Below, piece after piece: positions 12,202-23,757 of a stretch of 64,000 bases of DNA. The position numbers and the translations under genes were made by a program. The notes under the pieces are model-generated. The model saw only the letters and a program-made list of their open reading frames with translations, made no database searches and had not been told where the DNA came from. Each line of letters starts with the position of its first letter. Position 1 is the first letter of the stretch. This stretch comes from Prostheceraeus crozeri. Lineage: Eukaryota > Platyhelminthes > Polycladida > Euryleptidae. The DNA lies in assembly GCA_907163375.1 (NCBI GenBank), contig CAJQUW010007273.1, forward strand, positions 46,001 to 110,000, given 5' to 3'.

Positions 12202-12399
12202 TGCCTCTTTAAGGGTTGACGGTAGAAGTGACAAGGAAATGAGAAAACCGGCAAAGAATATCACAGATAAGGATGCAACTCCTTCACCAAGGCATCTACT
12301 TGTACGCTGCCTTAGATACTGCGCATAAAAGTGATGATAAAATTCTTTGTTGGTTTTGTGATTTCACTATAATTTCTGCCGTCAACCCTTAAAGAGGCA
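12202..12399. mobile_element. Small MITE, 198 bp
   Basis: Termini TGCCTCTTTAAGGGTTGACG (left) and CGTCAACCCTTAAAGAGGCA (right, read as GCCGTCAACCC...) are perfect inverted repeats over about 21 bp. A weaker match continues (GGTAGAAGTGACAAGGAAATGAG against its partner). No coding capacity. A target duplication was not obvious. Confidence 0.85.
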
Positions 12400-12990
12400 G
12401 AGTATTAGTATTAGCCTAGGGTAGTAAACTATTGTTATGAACTTTAGCATTTTGAACTTAGAACTAAATAAATAATAATGCAAAATAAAGGTCAACAATG
12501 AAAGCTACAATTAATGGCTTACTATTTGACTGCATTAATCAGGCAATATATTTAGAGTATTGTCACCTCTATATACCTCTATATATGATCTATATATGCA
12601 TATTTATCTATATATAACTTCTAGTGCAGTGCAGTATGTAGCATACGATGTACATGCCGTATACATATTTTCAAGGATCAACGAGCCAGCCACATTTTAA
12701 TTTCAGCTCAATGAAATTCTGATTTGCATATGGATTTTTAATTTGTTGCCTTACAAATCTTCACGGTGGTCTTTGCAACCCTATATGAACCTATTTATAT
12801 AGTGTGAACTGCTGTGCACTTATCAATCTTTTCTTTGGAGGCAACTATGCACTTATTTGCATTGACTAAATCATCACAGCTTGATAAATAGCAACGTGTT
12901 TATGAAACTTCGTGTTTATAATAGATTCACGACATAAATACAAGTAACTACATCAACTGAAATACTCCCTCTTCACCGAGATTCATACAA
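12400..12990. other. Non-coding stretch with AT microsatellite
   Basis: Contains CTCTATATA/TCTATATATA repeats at about 12568-12618. Nothing else is recognised. Confidence 0.5.
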
Positions 12991-13084
12991 TTGCAATCAA
13001 TTAGTATACTTCCAAAAGACCAATCGTGGGACGAAAAAAAATTCGTCTCGAGATTGGTCTTTTGGAAGTACTAATTGATTGCAA
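12991..13084. repeat. Near-perfect 94-bp hairpin
   Basis: The arm TTGCAATCAATTAGTATACTT plus CCAAAAGACCAATC pairs with GATTGGTCTTTTGG plus AAGTACTAATTGATTGCAA. A small inner stem GACGAA/TTCGTC closes around a run of A. Arms are about 36 bp with one two-base bulge (TA). Length and shape suit either a miniature foldback element or a microRNA-precursor-like hairpin; sequence alone does not decide. Confidence 0.85.
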
Positions 13085-13680
13085 CTAACTACATCATTTC
13101 ATTACTCGATCTAAAATAGTGATGGAGTCGACAACATCTGCCTTAAGTCGAGATGAAGCGCCCTGGTCTGTCTAATTAAAGGCCCAATGATTTCTTAGGT
13201 TTCCGACTACTCAAGGAATGCAATCTACGAACATGTAATAGCAAAACAAATGATTGTTTAGAAATAGGATGCCTAGCTAGAGATGATCTACAGAAGTTGA
13301 ATCATAGAGACAAATTTATAATAGAATGTGCTCCCTGCACTTTAGGATGCATTAGTAAATCAAGCAATCTTGGAATATATTAATGGATCTTGGTCAAAAT
13401 GGCCTCTCTACAAGTTTACTTACAAACTTTTTATATCCATTATCCGTTCTTCGTAAGAGAGGGAGAACTCACCCAGTGGAATTTCTCCACAACTCGCGGC
13501 TGACAGCATCCTTGTTGATCAGCCCTTACAACCAGCAAGCATCGCTTCGCGCCGTCTTCTTTGGACATCGATGTTTTCTCTTGATGCTGGGCAAGGTAGG
13601 CAAATGTCAAGCGCTCTCTTTGACGCAGTCATCCTCCAATTGCCGGAGAACATGACCGGACCATTTAACCCTATTTGCCT
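13085..13680. other. Unassigned stretch with GC-richer block
   Basis: 13440-13665 is GC-richer than its surroundings. It is open on the plus strand (13383-13655, 90 codons) and partly on the minus strand, but no family motif or convincing splice sites are visible. It may be a transposon-derived remnant. Confidence 0.35.
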
Positions 13681-13681
13681 C

Positions 13682-14376
13682 AGGGGGGCATTATAGCCAT
13701 CTCGTATTTTTTATCTCACGCCAGAACAAATAAATGTTTGAAGGTTTCCTTCCATGACTTTACCTAACTTTGAGTTGGCTTTCTCTGAGTGGTTGCTGTT
13801 TTTGTAGACCCAATATTTTAGTCACAGGAACCACATGAAAAAAATTACGACCACATTTTTTCGACGTTTTGGATTTTCACTTCTATTGATAGGAATTCTG
13901 AGTTTGATTTGCAACTTCCTTAGCTTGCCCGCTCAGGAAATATGGTCGAGTAATTATGTTAATTGATGCTCTGATACTTTTTACCTCATTATGATGACTA
14001 ACATCACGTATGATCTATACATACTACTTATACATATATAAGTCAATATATCATAGTTCAATAACAGAGCGAATTGCACAAACTTCTCTAATATTCACCG
14101 ATGCTGTTCTGAAAGATTTAGTGATGTGATTATTGATACATAGAGTTATAAATCTTACTCATGTTATTCATACAAATATTACGAAATTACGAAAAATTAA
14201 AAAATAACTGTTTGAATTTTAAAATGCTTTTTATAGCAACAAGATCAACTTGGAATGAAAAACGGATGCCACCATCGGATAGAGCATACACAAAATAGAT
14301 AAACCGTATTATGTTATGCCATATAAGTCAATGGTTTAGAAAATCTGAAGGGGGACATAATTGCCCCCCTTAATAC
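13682..14376. mobile_element. Candidate TIR element, about 0.7 kb
   Basis: AGGGGGGCATTATAGCC near 13684 and GGACATAATTGCCCCCCTTA near 14354 are inverted repeats of about 17 bp with one indel. The interior is AT-rich and non-coding. No target duplication was identified, so this is tentative. Confidence 0.4.
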
Positions 14377-15017
14377 TTCACCGACAAGAAAAAGCCTGAG
14401 GGTTAGGGCGGTTCCGTTTCAAGATAGTTTTAATGTCCTCTATTATAAGCTGGAGAAGCGGAGACGAACCTGTCCTTCAAAGATACACCCATCATGCAAC
14501 AGATCATTCTGCGTTCTGATGTCACCTCCTCTGTTAATCCTCGACTTTTATGGGCCATGTTTCACTGCCTTATATCATGCATCTCCACACAGACACGTCA
14601 TGTACTTGTCCTTTCATTTTGAAGGAAACCTCCCTCGTTGTTAGAGGTGGTGACAATGCCCAAAACATTCACCACCCAGATTGAACTCGCTCAGATGATG
14701 TAAGCCCCTGAACTACCACCTGCGTTTATAAAGTTACCAAGTAGCGAAATCTGCTTGCAAACTGGTTGTGATATTCTATTGAGTCTTTATTTCCACTGTA
14801 ATTTGAGGCTATCCCACGGAAATTTCTGTCATTCAAATTTCATGAGAAGTTTCTGTTATTTACATTATATTTCGGGGCTTCCCTGGGCCAGCTTTATCAA
14901 GAACATTTTGACTTGGCACTTATTTAAATGATTGTCATAGCAGACATAGCTATCGTAAAATGGAATTTCTTGCCTTACAAATGAAATGTTGATATCCCAA
15001 TGCTCACCCTGTCCATC
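14377..15017. other. Probable intron or flank of the CUB gene
   Basis: Moderately GC-rich sequence (14390-14740) without an open frame longer than chance on the minus strand. If the CUB exon at 15.0-15.3 kb is real, this is its downstream intron. Confidence 0.35.
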
Positions 15018-15019
15018 AC

Positions 15020-15305
15020 CTCGCATGGTGTCGTCCAGCACTCGACTTGGTTGAACTGTGTGACGATTCACGAATTGATAGCGACCTTCGAATCCTTGAG
15101 CTTGGAGGCCATCGGAGTCAGCATGCAGATGTACCGTCAGATGAGGACTATGTGAGACGATCTGACGACTGCTCACGTCACCACAGAACCGACCCAGGAT
15201 TCGATCTGACTTCTCTGAGCCGTCATAGATGGTCAGCCTGTCTCCTGCAGACATGGGGTCACACCTGAAGTGGAGAAACAGAGTATCAGAAGTGATTGAG
15301 ACCAT
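15020..15305 (-). CDS. CUB-domain exon of an extracellular or membrane protein (partial)
   Basis: The minus-strand frame encodes the second half of a CUB domain. It shows SDTLFLHFRCDP, then DRLTIYDGS, then ILGRFCGD, then IVSHSPHLTVHLHADS, ending GFEGRYQFV. This matches the family pattern V.L.F..F...-D.L.IYDG-..LG.FCG-...S..N.L.V.F.SD-GF.A.Y, including the conserved Cys pair. CUB modules are about 110-residue beta-sandwich domains of secreted and cell-surface proteins such as spans/tolloids, complement proteases and scavenger-like receptors; the partner domains are not in view. The acceptor is probably ...GGCAG at 15306-15307, so coding starts at 15305. Donor candidates are TTC|GTGAAT (exon end 15072, 234 bases, phase 0) or CGAG|GTGATG (exon end 15020). 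The remaining frame to 14865 loses CUB character and is probably intron. The first half of the domain should lie on an exon at higher coordinates; I did not find it. Confidence 0.8.
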
Positions 15306-15557
15306 CTGCCATCTATTTAGCTACAGTGAACGGGAGACAGTTTTTACATTTCAGTAAATTTACGCTCGGTTGTCGGCTCTCCATAGAAATGAAATATGCT
15401 GCTGGTTAATCGTCTTCATTAAGCATCAATTGATGCCAACAAATGTTGCTTCAGAAAACAAAACGGTAGGCTTGCTGAGAATACGCGGGTCTCACGTATA
15501 ACCAGAGTGTGTAAACCTACATATAAAGGTCCCCAGAGTGCACCACGGTCTTACCAA
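15306..15557. other. Probable intron upstream of the CUB exon
   Basis: No further CUB-coding frame seen. A polypyrimidine/AG context precedes the exon on the minus strand. Confidence 0.4.
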
Positions 15558-15746
15558 GGTAAAACAGCAAATTTTCGAGGCAGCATATTTTCGCGATTGT
15601 CGACTCGTGGACTAGCTAGCGACAATTTATTTTCGCGATTTCATGGTTGTGCACCATGATCGTGCAATATCCATGGGAAGAAATTTTCGCGAGACACTCG
15701 CCCTCGTGAAATTCGTGAAATTCGCGAAAATTTGTTGTTTTACAGT
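15558..15746. mobile_element. TTCGCG-rich MITE
   Basis: GTAAAACAGCAAATTTTCG (left) and CGCGAAAATTTGTTGTTTTAC (right) are inverted repeats of about 20 bp. The interior repeats TATTTTCGCGATT and TTCGCGA in both orientations, with CGCGAGACACTCG in the right half. MITEs with CTGTAAAAnnnnAAATTTTCGCG termini are widespread in marine invertebrates; that comparison is from general knowledge. Insertion beside the CUB exon suggests it lies in an intron. Confidence 0.75.
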
Positions 15747-15904
15747 ACTTCCTGTAATGATCACCAGTGAATATGAAGAAAACTATTTGGCCGCAGCAGA
15801 AAGAAAATGTGTGAAATGGCAGAATCCACTTCATCACGCAATATGGAGTTAACATGCACTTGACTCTCTACATGTAGGCCATTCCGTAAAAGTATGTATG
15901 AATT

Positions 15905-15972
15905 CACACTTGGCAAAGCGATCGCTTAGACAGACAGACGTCAGTAGTTCAAATCCGCCAATGACCACAGCT
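15905..15972 (+). mobile_element. tRNA-derived SINE head
   Basis: TTGGCAAAGCGATCG resembles box A. AGTTCAAATCC about 40 bases downstream is close to the box B consensus GGTTCRANNCC and is followed by GCCAATGACC. A pyrimidine-rich tract (about 16010-16090) lies downstream. It does not fold as a full tRNA. It differs in detail from the heads at 388 and 29109. Confidence 0.45.
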
Positions 15973-17639
15973 ATTTTCCATGTTTAAAGCTACATACACT
16001 AAATTATAATTTTTGTCTCTTTTTATATGTTATACATATATTTTAATCTCTTTCTCTTCTTCTGTCTATCTTTTTTTCTATTTTTATAATGTCTCAATGA
16101 CATTTGAAAATTCAGAATTGCAACTTACATAGAAAAGTGTCCTATTAATACTGAAACGGAATTTGAAAAATTGAAAGACGTTTTGTTCCATCAATCCTTA
16201 TTCTGTGTCTCTACGTCAAAACAGCAATATTTACTTTTTGTATTCTTCTTTTCTTTAACATTCTCTGGTCAGATCAGGTTCACTGCAATTGGTGCCATGT
16301 AACTCAGCTATATCCGTCATATAATAAACCATTAATAAATAGTCTGCATGCATAATCGACATCACTAAAACATTCTCTCCCAATTCATAATCATGCGCTT
16401 TCATGAAACCATCTGGTGTTTGTGGACTTCTGATGCACGCTCTTGTTAGCATATATAACATTTTCCCATATCTATGGTACATCCATGACGTCTTTGCTTG
16501 TGAAATTGAAAGACCAGGCTGCAATAATATATTTTGCCCAAGATAGCTGTGTTCAACTGTTGGAATAAATCAAGCAATTAAAGCTATCTCAAATTTTGCT
16601 CCTAACTACCTTGCCTCACCCCTCTCCAATTTTTCCCAATTTTGTGAATTGCATGTCCTAAGTACCCTTCGAAGAATAATAATGCCATACATGTTGCCGT
16701 GATCACAAGTTAGTGCTAGGATGCGCAATATCTAAACAATGGAAGCCTGCAATAGATCATGTTACCTATTTTGACGTGAAAAGTCCACTCCCAAGTCAGG
16801 AGGTTAGTGGATATATTGAAATGATTAAAATTGGTGACGATATATCATCGATATGTCGTGGAGCATTGCAAAGTTATCAAGAAGTAAGGGACAAATTTTT
16901 CACTTAGAGAACGACATTGAACGCTGATAACTTTGACAGAATTAATCTTTTCCTCTCCACTCCTCCAGCTCTGGCTTATGCATTTTTAGAATTTTCAAAT
17001 TTCTAGCGAAACCAAACTATTTCCTAGTTGTTCTCTCATCGCTAGTGTGCACTCAACTACACCGGTACACGCTGCACAAATAATTCATATCAAAAGACTA
17101 AGCTTCTTGCACCAATGACTTCCGTAATGACAACATGAGGATTGAAACCGCCAAAAGGGAGCGCTCACTTCTAGCATCAAACCCATTTAGAATGTATTCA
17201 ATTTGTTTGAATAGCCAAAGAACAAATCATTTTCTAAAAATGGAAACATAAGTCATTGTACCAATCTATTTTTGAAATTGTTTAAATTTAGCCTATTACT
17301 GACAAAAATAATTCTCTCCCGCATGGAAGAAACAATCATATCTGTTGCTCAAGATGGTTGCAAACATTTCAAATCTTGAAAATGTGGGAAGCGTATTTTT
17401 CATCAAGAAAATGTGCTCTGCAGAAGAGCGAGGCAATAATGCTCAACATACACTGGAACTTGTTGTACCTCTTTTCAAAAGTACAGCTCGATTAACGACG
17501 GAGTAGCGCTCTCCCCATTTGTATGACTTCGGAGAGTGAAGAGACAGACAATAAAAGCAGCTGCTCATCGGAAGACAGTGAATGAAACCTTTACTGGGAA
17601 CTGATACGTCACCGTACGTGAGGGTGTTATCACCAACAT
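15973..17639. other. Non-coding stretch with a small family C fragment
   Basis: CAATATCTAAACAATGGAAG at 16727-16746 matches the dispersed motif family C seen near 21917 and 29303. A T/C-rich tract is at 16010-16090. The minus frame at 16255-16524 (89 codons) has no recognisable domain. Confidence 0.45.
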
Positions 17640-17659
17640 GCACCAGACATTTCGATTAT

Positions 17660-18300
17660 ATCATGGAACAATGGCTCGGTTAAAAAGCGAGTTTCTGCAG
17701 GGAATGAAGCTTCCAATGAAGTTGGCCCTTGACCCAAATCACTACTACGAAGCTGCTTGTCTGCCCAGTTCTACCCGATTTCCTTTCTTGTCAGACATGA
17801 TCAAAGAAAACACTTGTAAATCCAATGGGAAGCTGACTGACGTTTTAGGCAAAAATGACATTTGTCTGTGTTTGCTCTGATTAAGTGAGAAGAGCGAAAA
17901 GCCATAACTTTTCACATTAGCTCATGCGGTTATCTGTTCATATAAGTTTATCTATGACTCTAGCTCTTTCAGATCTAGGATGCCTTCATATGTCGCAAAC
18001 GCAGCATCGCAACATTTTGACTCATCCACATGTCAACACTTTCTCAAATAAATAATCTATCAAAGAACGATAAGAGCACATAGAAAATTACTTGAAGACA
18101 ATCCACACCAAAAATAATGACTCTAGACTTGAGTACTCTTAAATTAATCACAGAAAGCATAGAAAATTTCATTTTTACAGATGACTCCTATCTGCCTCAA
18201 TCTGCTTTACAGGCAACCTCAATTCGCCTGTTTTCTGAAGCAAAGAACCTTTGAACAATTGAAAATGTCATTGGAGTTCCGAAAATGTCTCCGGAGGCGG
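17660..18300. mobile_element. Old, diverged family B TIR element
   Basis: The left half carries GCGAGTTTCTGCAGGGAATG, CTTGTCAGACATGATCAAAG, AAATCCAATGGGAAG and TCTGATTAAGTGAGAAG, which match the left half of the complete copy at 22459. The right half (about 18105-18230) carries the reverse-oriented partner (CCAAAAATAATGACTCTAGA, TTAATCACAGAAAGCATAGA). Termini are too eroded to place exactly. The plus-strand frame at 17638-17880 is a by-product of the repeat. Confidence 0.6.
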
Positions 18301-19515
18301 ATATAATTTCACAAACGTTCATAACATTCATTTTAATTTAAGTTATGAGTAGGCGCACCGTTGCATTTTGTTAGCTTAGGTTGTTTCGGTTTCATCGTAG
18401 TAGCCTCACCGATTTCTGAATACTAATAATAATAGCCCCTATTTTTCCAACAACAGCGATTCTGCAGACGTAAAAGTTAGTTGTTAGTATTTCCCTTGTT
18501 TAGTGCTTCTCCTGGTCAACTACGTCATAGGTCACTACATCACAGAATACTACACCACGACCGATGAAGATAACAAAACGTAAACCAGTACGGTAGTGTT
18601 CACTCTTTTGTTTACTGCATGCTTTTAGCAAAAAAAGTACACACACGTTGTCGACGCTTTGCGTGTTCGCACGTCTTCTGGAGAATTAAGACAGGCGAGC
18701 ACTGGAAACGTCGGGAACCTGTGTACATGACACCAACGTACTGTCTTACGTTTTTCATTATAAAAGGAAACTTGCATCCTGTTAGCAGCAATTCTGAACG
18801 ATGAAAATGACGGAAGAAATTTTCACTCAAAATATATACTACTAAGTGCGCTGGCGACAGATGAAAAGGTGAAAAATGATGATAAATGAAGAATTCACCC
18901 TCTCCAATAAATGATGAGTTATCCTCTTTCTTTTTCTCTTTCCTTATCTCTCTCTCTCTCTCTTTCACAGTAAAATCCCTCGGTTACATCATTTTCACGT
19001 TTTGATTCTCAGCTTCATTCCTACTGCCTACCATTCCAATTGAAACTTTGCCGTATATTTAGATTTTGATGAAATTTCAAGGCAACTTCTTAGGCCGTTA
19101 AAATTGCGAACCACTCATTTTCGCTTTGCTAGACTAATTCAGATTTTCGAGACATTTCTATGGAAGAAGTCAAGAAGAAGGAAGTGTGTATTCATGCATC
19201 ACTTCTCAATTCGAACCCACTGTCTCCGTTCAATTGTTGTTTAATCGAGACGGATCGTTAATCTGATTAAAGAACATCAGTTGACTCTCTTTCACTGCAA
19301 GGACATTCTAATTGCTGCTTAATTCATCTGTCGCATCAAATTCAGTGCATATTGCAATGAAGGCCTTTAGAAATACATTAGCCATTTCATCTGTTATCGA
19401 ATGTCTATTATTTTCAGTTCTCCTAATTATTATGGTCTGCAAATGAATCCCCTGTATTATTTGATGTGATGATAGCACAGAGTACGATTTTCGCGTTTGT
19501 TTATGATAGTAGGAA
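18301..19515. other. Non-coding stretch with CT microsatellite
   Basis: A pyrimidine tract ending in (CT)n lies at 18929-18967. The 118-codon minus frame across it (18612-18968) is low-complexity and not supported as a gene. Confidence 0.5.
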
Positions 19516-19516
19516 T

Positions 19517-19935
19517 ACAATCCGACAACCAGAACGAGGTTGTGCAAGGAAAGAGGCCGAAAATGAGACTTTCACTAAATGATGTGCACCCAATGCCTAC
19601 TATGAACCTACGCGTCTGCCGAGTTCTATTCGGTTCTTCTTCTTATCAACCAGGACAAAAGAAAAACACATGTGAATCCAATGAGACGCAGACTGAAGCT
19701 TCAGGCAAAATGAGATTCCAATTTCCCCCCTTGTCCACTGGGAAACAATTTGCGGTTGCCGGTAAAAATGAGACTTTTGATGTTTTCTCTGATTAAGTGA
19801 AAAAAACTAACTTTAGAGTCACAAATTTTGACATGGAGTGTCTTCAAGTCATTTCCTGTCATGCGTATGTGTTATTATCATGCTTCTAATGCGTAATGTA
19901 AGCAAAAATGTAGTTAAACATTCCAAAATGTCATG
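19517..19935 (+). mobile_element. Family B element, left half only
   Basis: Starts AATCCGACAACCAGAACGAG, then GAGACTTTCACTAAATGATG, TGTCTGCCGAGTTCT-like, AAACACATGTGAATCCAATG and TCTGATTAAGTGAAAAA. It is colinear with 22461-22790, but the inverted right half is missing. The open frame at 19497-19796 is the repeat itself and lacks any transposase motif. Confidence 0.7.
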
Positions 19936-22289
19936 TCTGCCGCGATAATGCAATTTTTGTCGAAATAATAAAAATCAACATAAATCATTAATCCATTAGC
20001 ACCATAACAACGAAAAAATTCAAAACTAGAGGTGTTTCAAACCCAATTTGCGTGCACTAGGCATCGTATGCCGATGGCATCGCATTGATTTCCTCCTTCA
20101 TTTGGTTGCATTGGCTGCTGTTTCGCAACGTCGATACATAAACTTCGGGTCGAAATATCATAATCAATGAATACGCATAAAAAATTGGGTTTTTAAATTT
20201 AAAGACCGGAATTCGAAGGAGAGGCCAACCTCGTGACTTTCATAGCCAGATCAGGTACGGCACTACAGTCAAAACCATCGCAAGAAGTGCTGGGTTGTTT
20301 TAAGCGTCTGCAATGTTTGTAAAGTATTATCATCTGATGCGTTCTGAGTAAGCAAAAAATTCAGGAGTAAAGATTTAATTCAAAAGAGGCACTATATTTT
20401 TTACTTTTCTATTAACTCTGCTATTTAAGCGGAACTTCAGGCTTCTTAAGTGCATAGTATATTTGAATCATGCAATATGAATATTCCTTGTATCCCTTGT
20501 ATGAAATCCCTTGCATGAGAAAAGGGATGAACTATCTATGTTTCTATTGCATTACTGCTTTTCAAATGTAGAATCGGCTGAATTCTAATTAAGTGACTAG
20601 TCATTTACATGTAATTTGAATTTCCATGAACTTTCTCCTTTCCCTGTTAACACTACATTTCATGACATTTTTCTAAACATGATTCAGCTCACTGGTAATA
20701 ATCCGAAAGGCTCACGATAATGTTTTCTCATGAGAGGACGTAGGTAGTGATCCATAGGGTTCTACTTTAAATGAATGCTCTTGAGAAAGATTGCATAGTC
20801 TCATCATGCATACATTAGACAAAATATATTTTCATTGCACAATACAGCATGCTCGTCTGTTCTGCACATTTGTTTCAGTTTTTGTGATGAGCTATGACTT
20901 GATATTTTATTGAATAATGATGCATTGTAAGCACTCTGGTACATGTATTTTCTGGTAATAAAAGCCATCGGTTTTTGTCAATTGGAATTTGTACTGTTCG
21001 ATCTACCTCTCTGCCTGTATACGATGTAAGTGCAGGAAGCATTAATCATGAATAATGTCCAGAGAGTAAGTCAAATCTGTGTATTATTACAGTAAGTTTG
21101 AATCTTTCGTCGATAAATTTCTCGACAGATGACAGTCAGCTGATAATCAGCTGATTATCGCATTTATTCAAAGTATTTTTACATGCTTTAACCGCACTGA
21201 TAAGTGGGATCTTCCAGTGGAAACTGTACTCGACTTATCTTTTTGGTATGAAATATGTGCATAATGATATTTTTTGAACGATGTGGGAGTTATGTTGCGA
21301 TGGTTGAAGATGTTTTTCCGAAGGCAGAGTATCTAGCAATTTCATGTACTTGTTTTCTGAAATAAGTCACAGACAATGCTAGACATAACTTGTTAATGCA
21401 GGAAGTAAGGCATTAGTTGACAAAAAATGTGATGTCTTATTTATATGTCATAAATTTAGTTCTTTTGGAAAATTAGAACAGAAGAGGAAAATGATTGTTA
21501 ATTTCTCTGAATAACGTAATTAAACTCTACTAACAATTTCAGTCAAAAAGGAAAGGAAGACAGGAATGGAAGCAATTTTACGACCATTCTCCCCTGTGGC
21601 TATGGTTCATGAAATATAAAACTTAAAACCAATAATTTCAATAGTTTTGCAACGTCCTTTGTCAATGTTCAAATTCACACCTTCTCTGCATGCTATTAGT
21701 GACATGGATTTTCGGCTCGAACCCAGCAATGGTCCCTTAGCCTGCGCACATAGCCACCAAATAAATACAAGGTTTGATGAACATAGTACATGTAAGTGCA
21801 TGTATTTAACTTCATAAAACACATATTCATAACTCGGATCATGCAAAGCTTTGCTTGCTTTTCAAACCGTGATGATGTCTCGCATCCACAAATGAAATTG
21901 TCATCAATGAAACAGCAATATCTAAACGATGGCGGTTTCACCGGCTGACAATCGCTTCCACAAGCCAGGGTATGGCGGCCCATTGATACTTTTAGTGAAC
22001 ATCGTTTAAACTGAATACAACTATTCGACTTATTGTTGAGAACAACACATTTCATAGAAGTAGCTGTTTTTGGACTTGGATCATATCTAGTTTTGATCAG
22101 CGCATAAGTATACATTTTGTAATATGCATGTAATCCACCCAACACAGTAAACTGTGTACATCGTCAAAAGCACAGAAATCTGACGCTTCACTTTGCTTAA
22201 GTTCGTGAGACTAGAATGAACAATAGAGGCTTGTTGATGAAAATTTCTACCACACGACTATGCGCCGATTGCAAGATCTATATGTAGCA
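19936..22289. other. Non-coding stretch; long minus frame of unknown status
   Basis: A cysteine-containing minus frame runs 21696-22145 (149 codons). It overlaps a family C motif fragment at 21917-21962 (CAATATCTAAACGATGGCGG), so it is probably not a gene. A short palindrome, ATAATCAGCTGATTAT, lies near 21151-21166. Nothing else is supported. Confidence 0.4.
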
Positions 22290-22411
22290 GATTTTATATA
22301 AAGAGAAATGAAAATAATCGTGAATACCAGTGAATAACGCAATGATAAGTCGCCGTTAACTCTCTATTGTCAACCACTGGAAGCCCCATCGTTTAGGTAT
22401 CGTTGTCATGA
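22290..22411 (-). repeat. Dispersed motif family C, copy 2
   Basis: AAAGAGAAATGAAAATAATC, GTGAAT and, after about 60 bases, CCCATCGTTTAGGTATCGTTG then TCATG. These are colinear with 11925-12042. It abuts the family B element that starts at 22461. Confidence 0.65.
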
Positions 22412-22458
22412 AAGCACATGGTCACGAGGTTCTATCGTTTTCAATGTCTATGTCCGTG

Positions 22459-23185
22459 TAGTCCGGCAGCCAGAACGAGTTTCTGCAGGGAACGAGGCCG
22501 AAAGTGAGACTTTCACAGAATGATGTGCACCCTATGCCTACTACAAATCGGCACGTCTGCCGAGTTCTAGTGAGTTCCTCTTCTTGTCAGACAGGATCAA
22601 AGAAAACCACATGCAAATCCAATGGGACGCAGATTGCAGTTTTTGGCTAAAATGAGTTTTTGCATGTTTTCTCTAATTAAGCGGAAAGTACTGAGCCCAG
22701 AGTCGTAATTTTTGGCATGGAATGTCTTCAGGTCATTTCCTATGATGTGCATGTGATATTATCAAGCTTCTGACCGGTAATGTATGCGAGAATGTGGTTG
22801 AATGTGGATAAAGTAGCTCAAAATGTTTGTGTTTGCCGACATTAAGAGGCTCGCCAAATCTAAATGGGTTTAGCCATATAGACAGGGGTGTATGAAAATG
22901 AAAGGAAATGACCTGAAGTATTTCCATGCCAAAAATTATAACTCTGGGTTAAGTACTTTTCGTTTAATCAGAGAAAACATACAAAAACTCATTTTAGCCA
23001 AAAACTGCAATCTGCGTCCCATTGGATTTGCATGTGGTTTTCTTTGATCCTGTCTGACAAGAAGAGGAACTCACTAGAACTCGGCAGACGTGCCGATTTG
23101 TAGTAGGCATAGGGTGCACATCATTCTGTGAAAGTCTCACTTTCGGCCTCGTTCCCTGCAGAAACTCGTTCTGGCTGCCGGACTA
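22459..23185. mobile_element. Family B non-autonomous TIR element, complete copy
   Basis: The termini are TA|GTCCGGCAGCCAGAACGAG on the left and its exact complement ending GCCGGAC|TA on the right; the flanking TA suggests a TA target site as in Tc1/mariner-like elements. The inverted repeats run over roughly 280 bp of each half with very few differences, so the element can fold almost end to end. The loop region (about 22770-22880) carries ATGTGGTTGAATGTGGATAA. No transposase. Another full copy is at 59534-60235, and diverged or partial copies lie at 17660, 19517 and 43590. The high arm identity implies recent activity or gene conversion between arms. Confidence 0.9.
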
Positions 23186-23397
23186 GTGGTCCTTTATTTT
23201 TATAGAGTGTCGGATTTCTACGGTTGAATGACAGCTAAAATAACCGTTTAACTTCACAGAAAATATCTGTTGATGTCGGACAAAAGTGATGACGTAACAA
23301 TTTGACTATTGATGACGTCACCGTTGAAATCCGTCGATAGCAGCGTCTATTTTTACGAATATTTCGATTCAGACTGTAAAGAACCCGAATATTCGCT

Positions 23398-23757
23398 TTG
23401 TGCAGTCTACAAAGAAGTTGCAAAATGCCCTCATTACTGCGTCCTAAAATCTCATTGTGGGAAAACGATAATAGATATTTATGTTTGAAATGGTTGACGA
23501 GGATTCTCTCGATAGCAATAGTATTTCTGAATGGATTTCAGGAGGTGTCTGACTCCAGATTGCCAGGCGTCCCAAAGTTTGCGGAGGTGGTGTTCAGCCG
23601 AGCAGCGGAAACGACCATCAGCAGACTGATAATGTCCATTCTGGACTCACTGCAGTGTAAACTGCACGACACCAGAGCTACTTACGAAGCCGATGTGCTG
23701 TTGCAGTATTGCTCATTTCCATTACCAACAAAAATGGTTTGCTCTTTATTTCAATAA
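23398..23757 (+). CDS. Candidate exon of an unrecognised protein
   Basis: From 23542 the sequence becomes GC-rich with codon-like structure. It follows an acceptor (AATGGATTTCAG at 23530-23541) and encodes EVSDSRLPGVPKFAEVVFSR, TISRLIMSILDSLQ and RATYEADVLLQ. It reaches a stop at 23755-23757 that overlaps an AATAAA at 23753-23758. The upstream part of the frame (from 23398) is AT-rich and may be intron. No family is recognised; the segment TISRLIMSILDSLQ is predicted helical by composition. A donor at GCA|GTATTG (about 23703) would make it an internal exon; otherwise it could be a terminal exon or a processed fragment. The GC contrast with neighbours is the main reason to believe it. Confidence 0.4.
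   Translation: MCSLQRSCKMPSLLRPKISLWENDNRYLCLKWLTRILSIAIVFLNGFQEVSDSRLPGVPKFAEVVFSRAAETTISRLIMSILDSLQCKLHDTRATYEADVLLQYCSFPLPTKMVCSLFQ

Noticed and set aside
18612..18968. 118-codon minus frame
   Set aside because: Its N-terminal part is translated (CT)n microsatellite (RERE-type repeat); no domain.
21696..22145. 149-codon minus-strand open frame with many Cys
   Set aside because: Overlaps a dispersed family C motif fragment, has no recognisable domain or splice context, and AT-rich DNA of this length yields such frames by chance.
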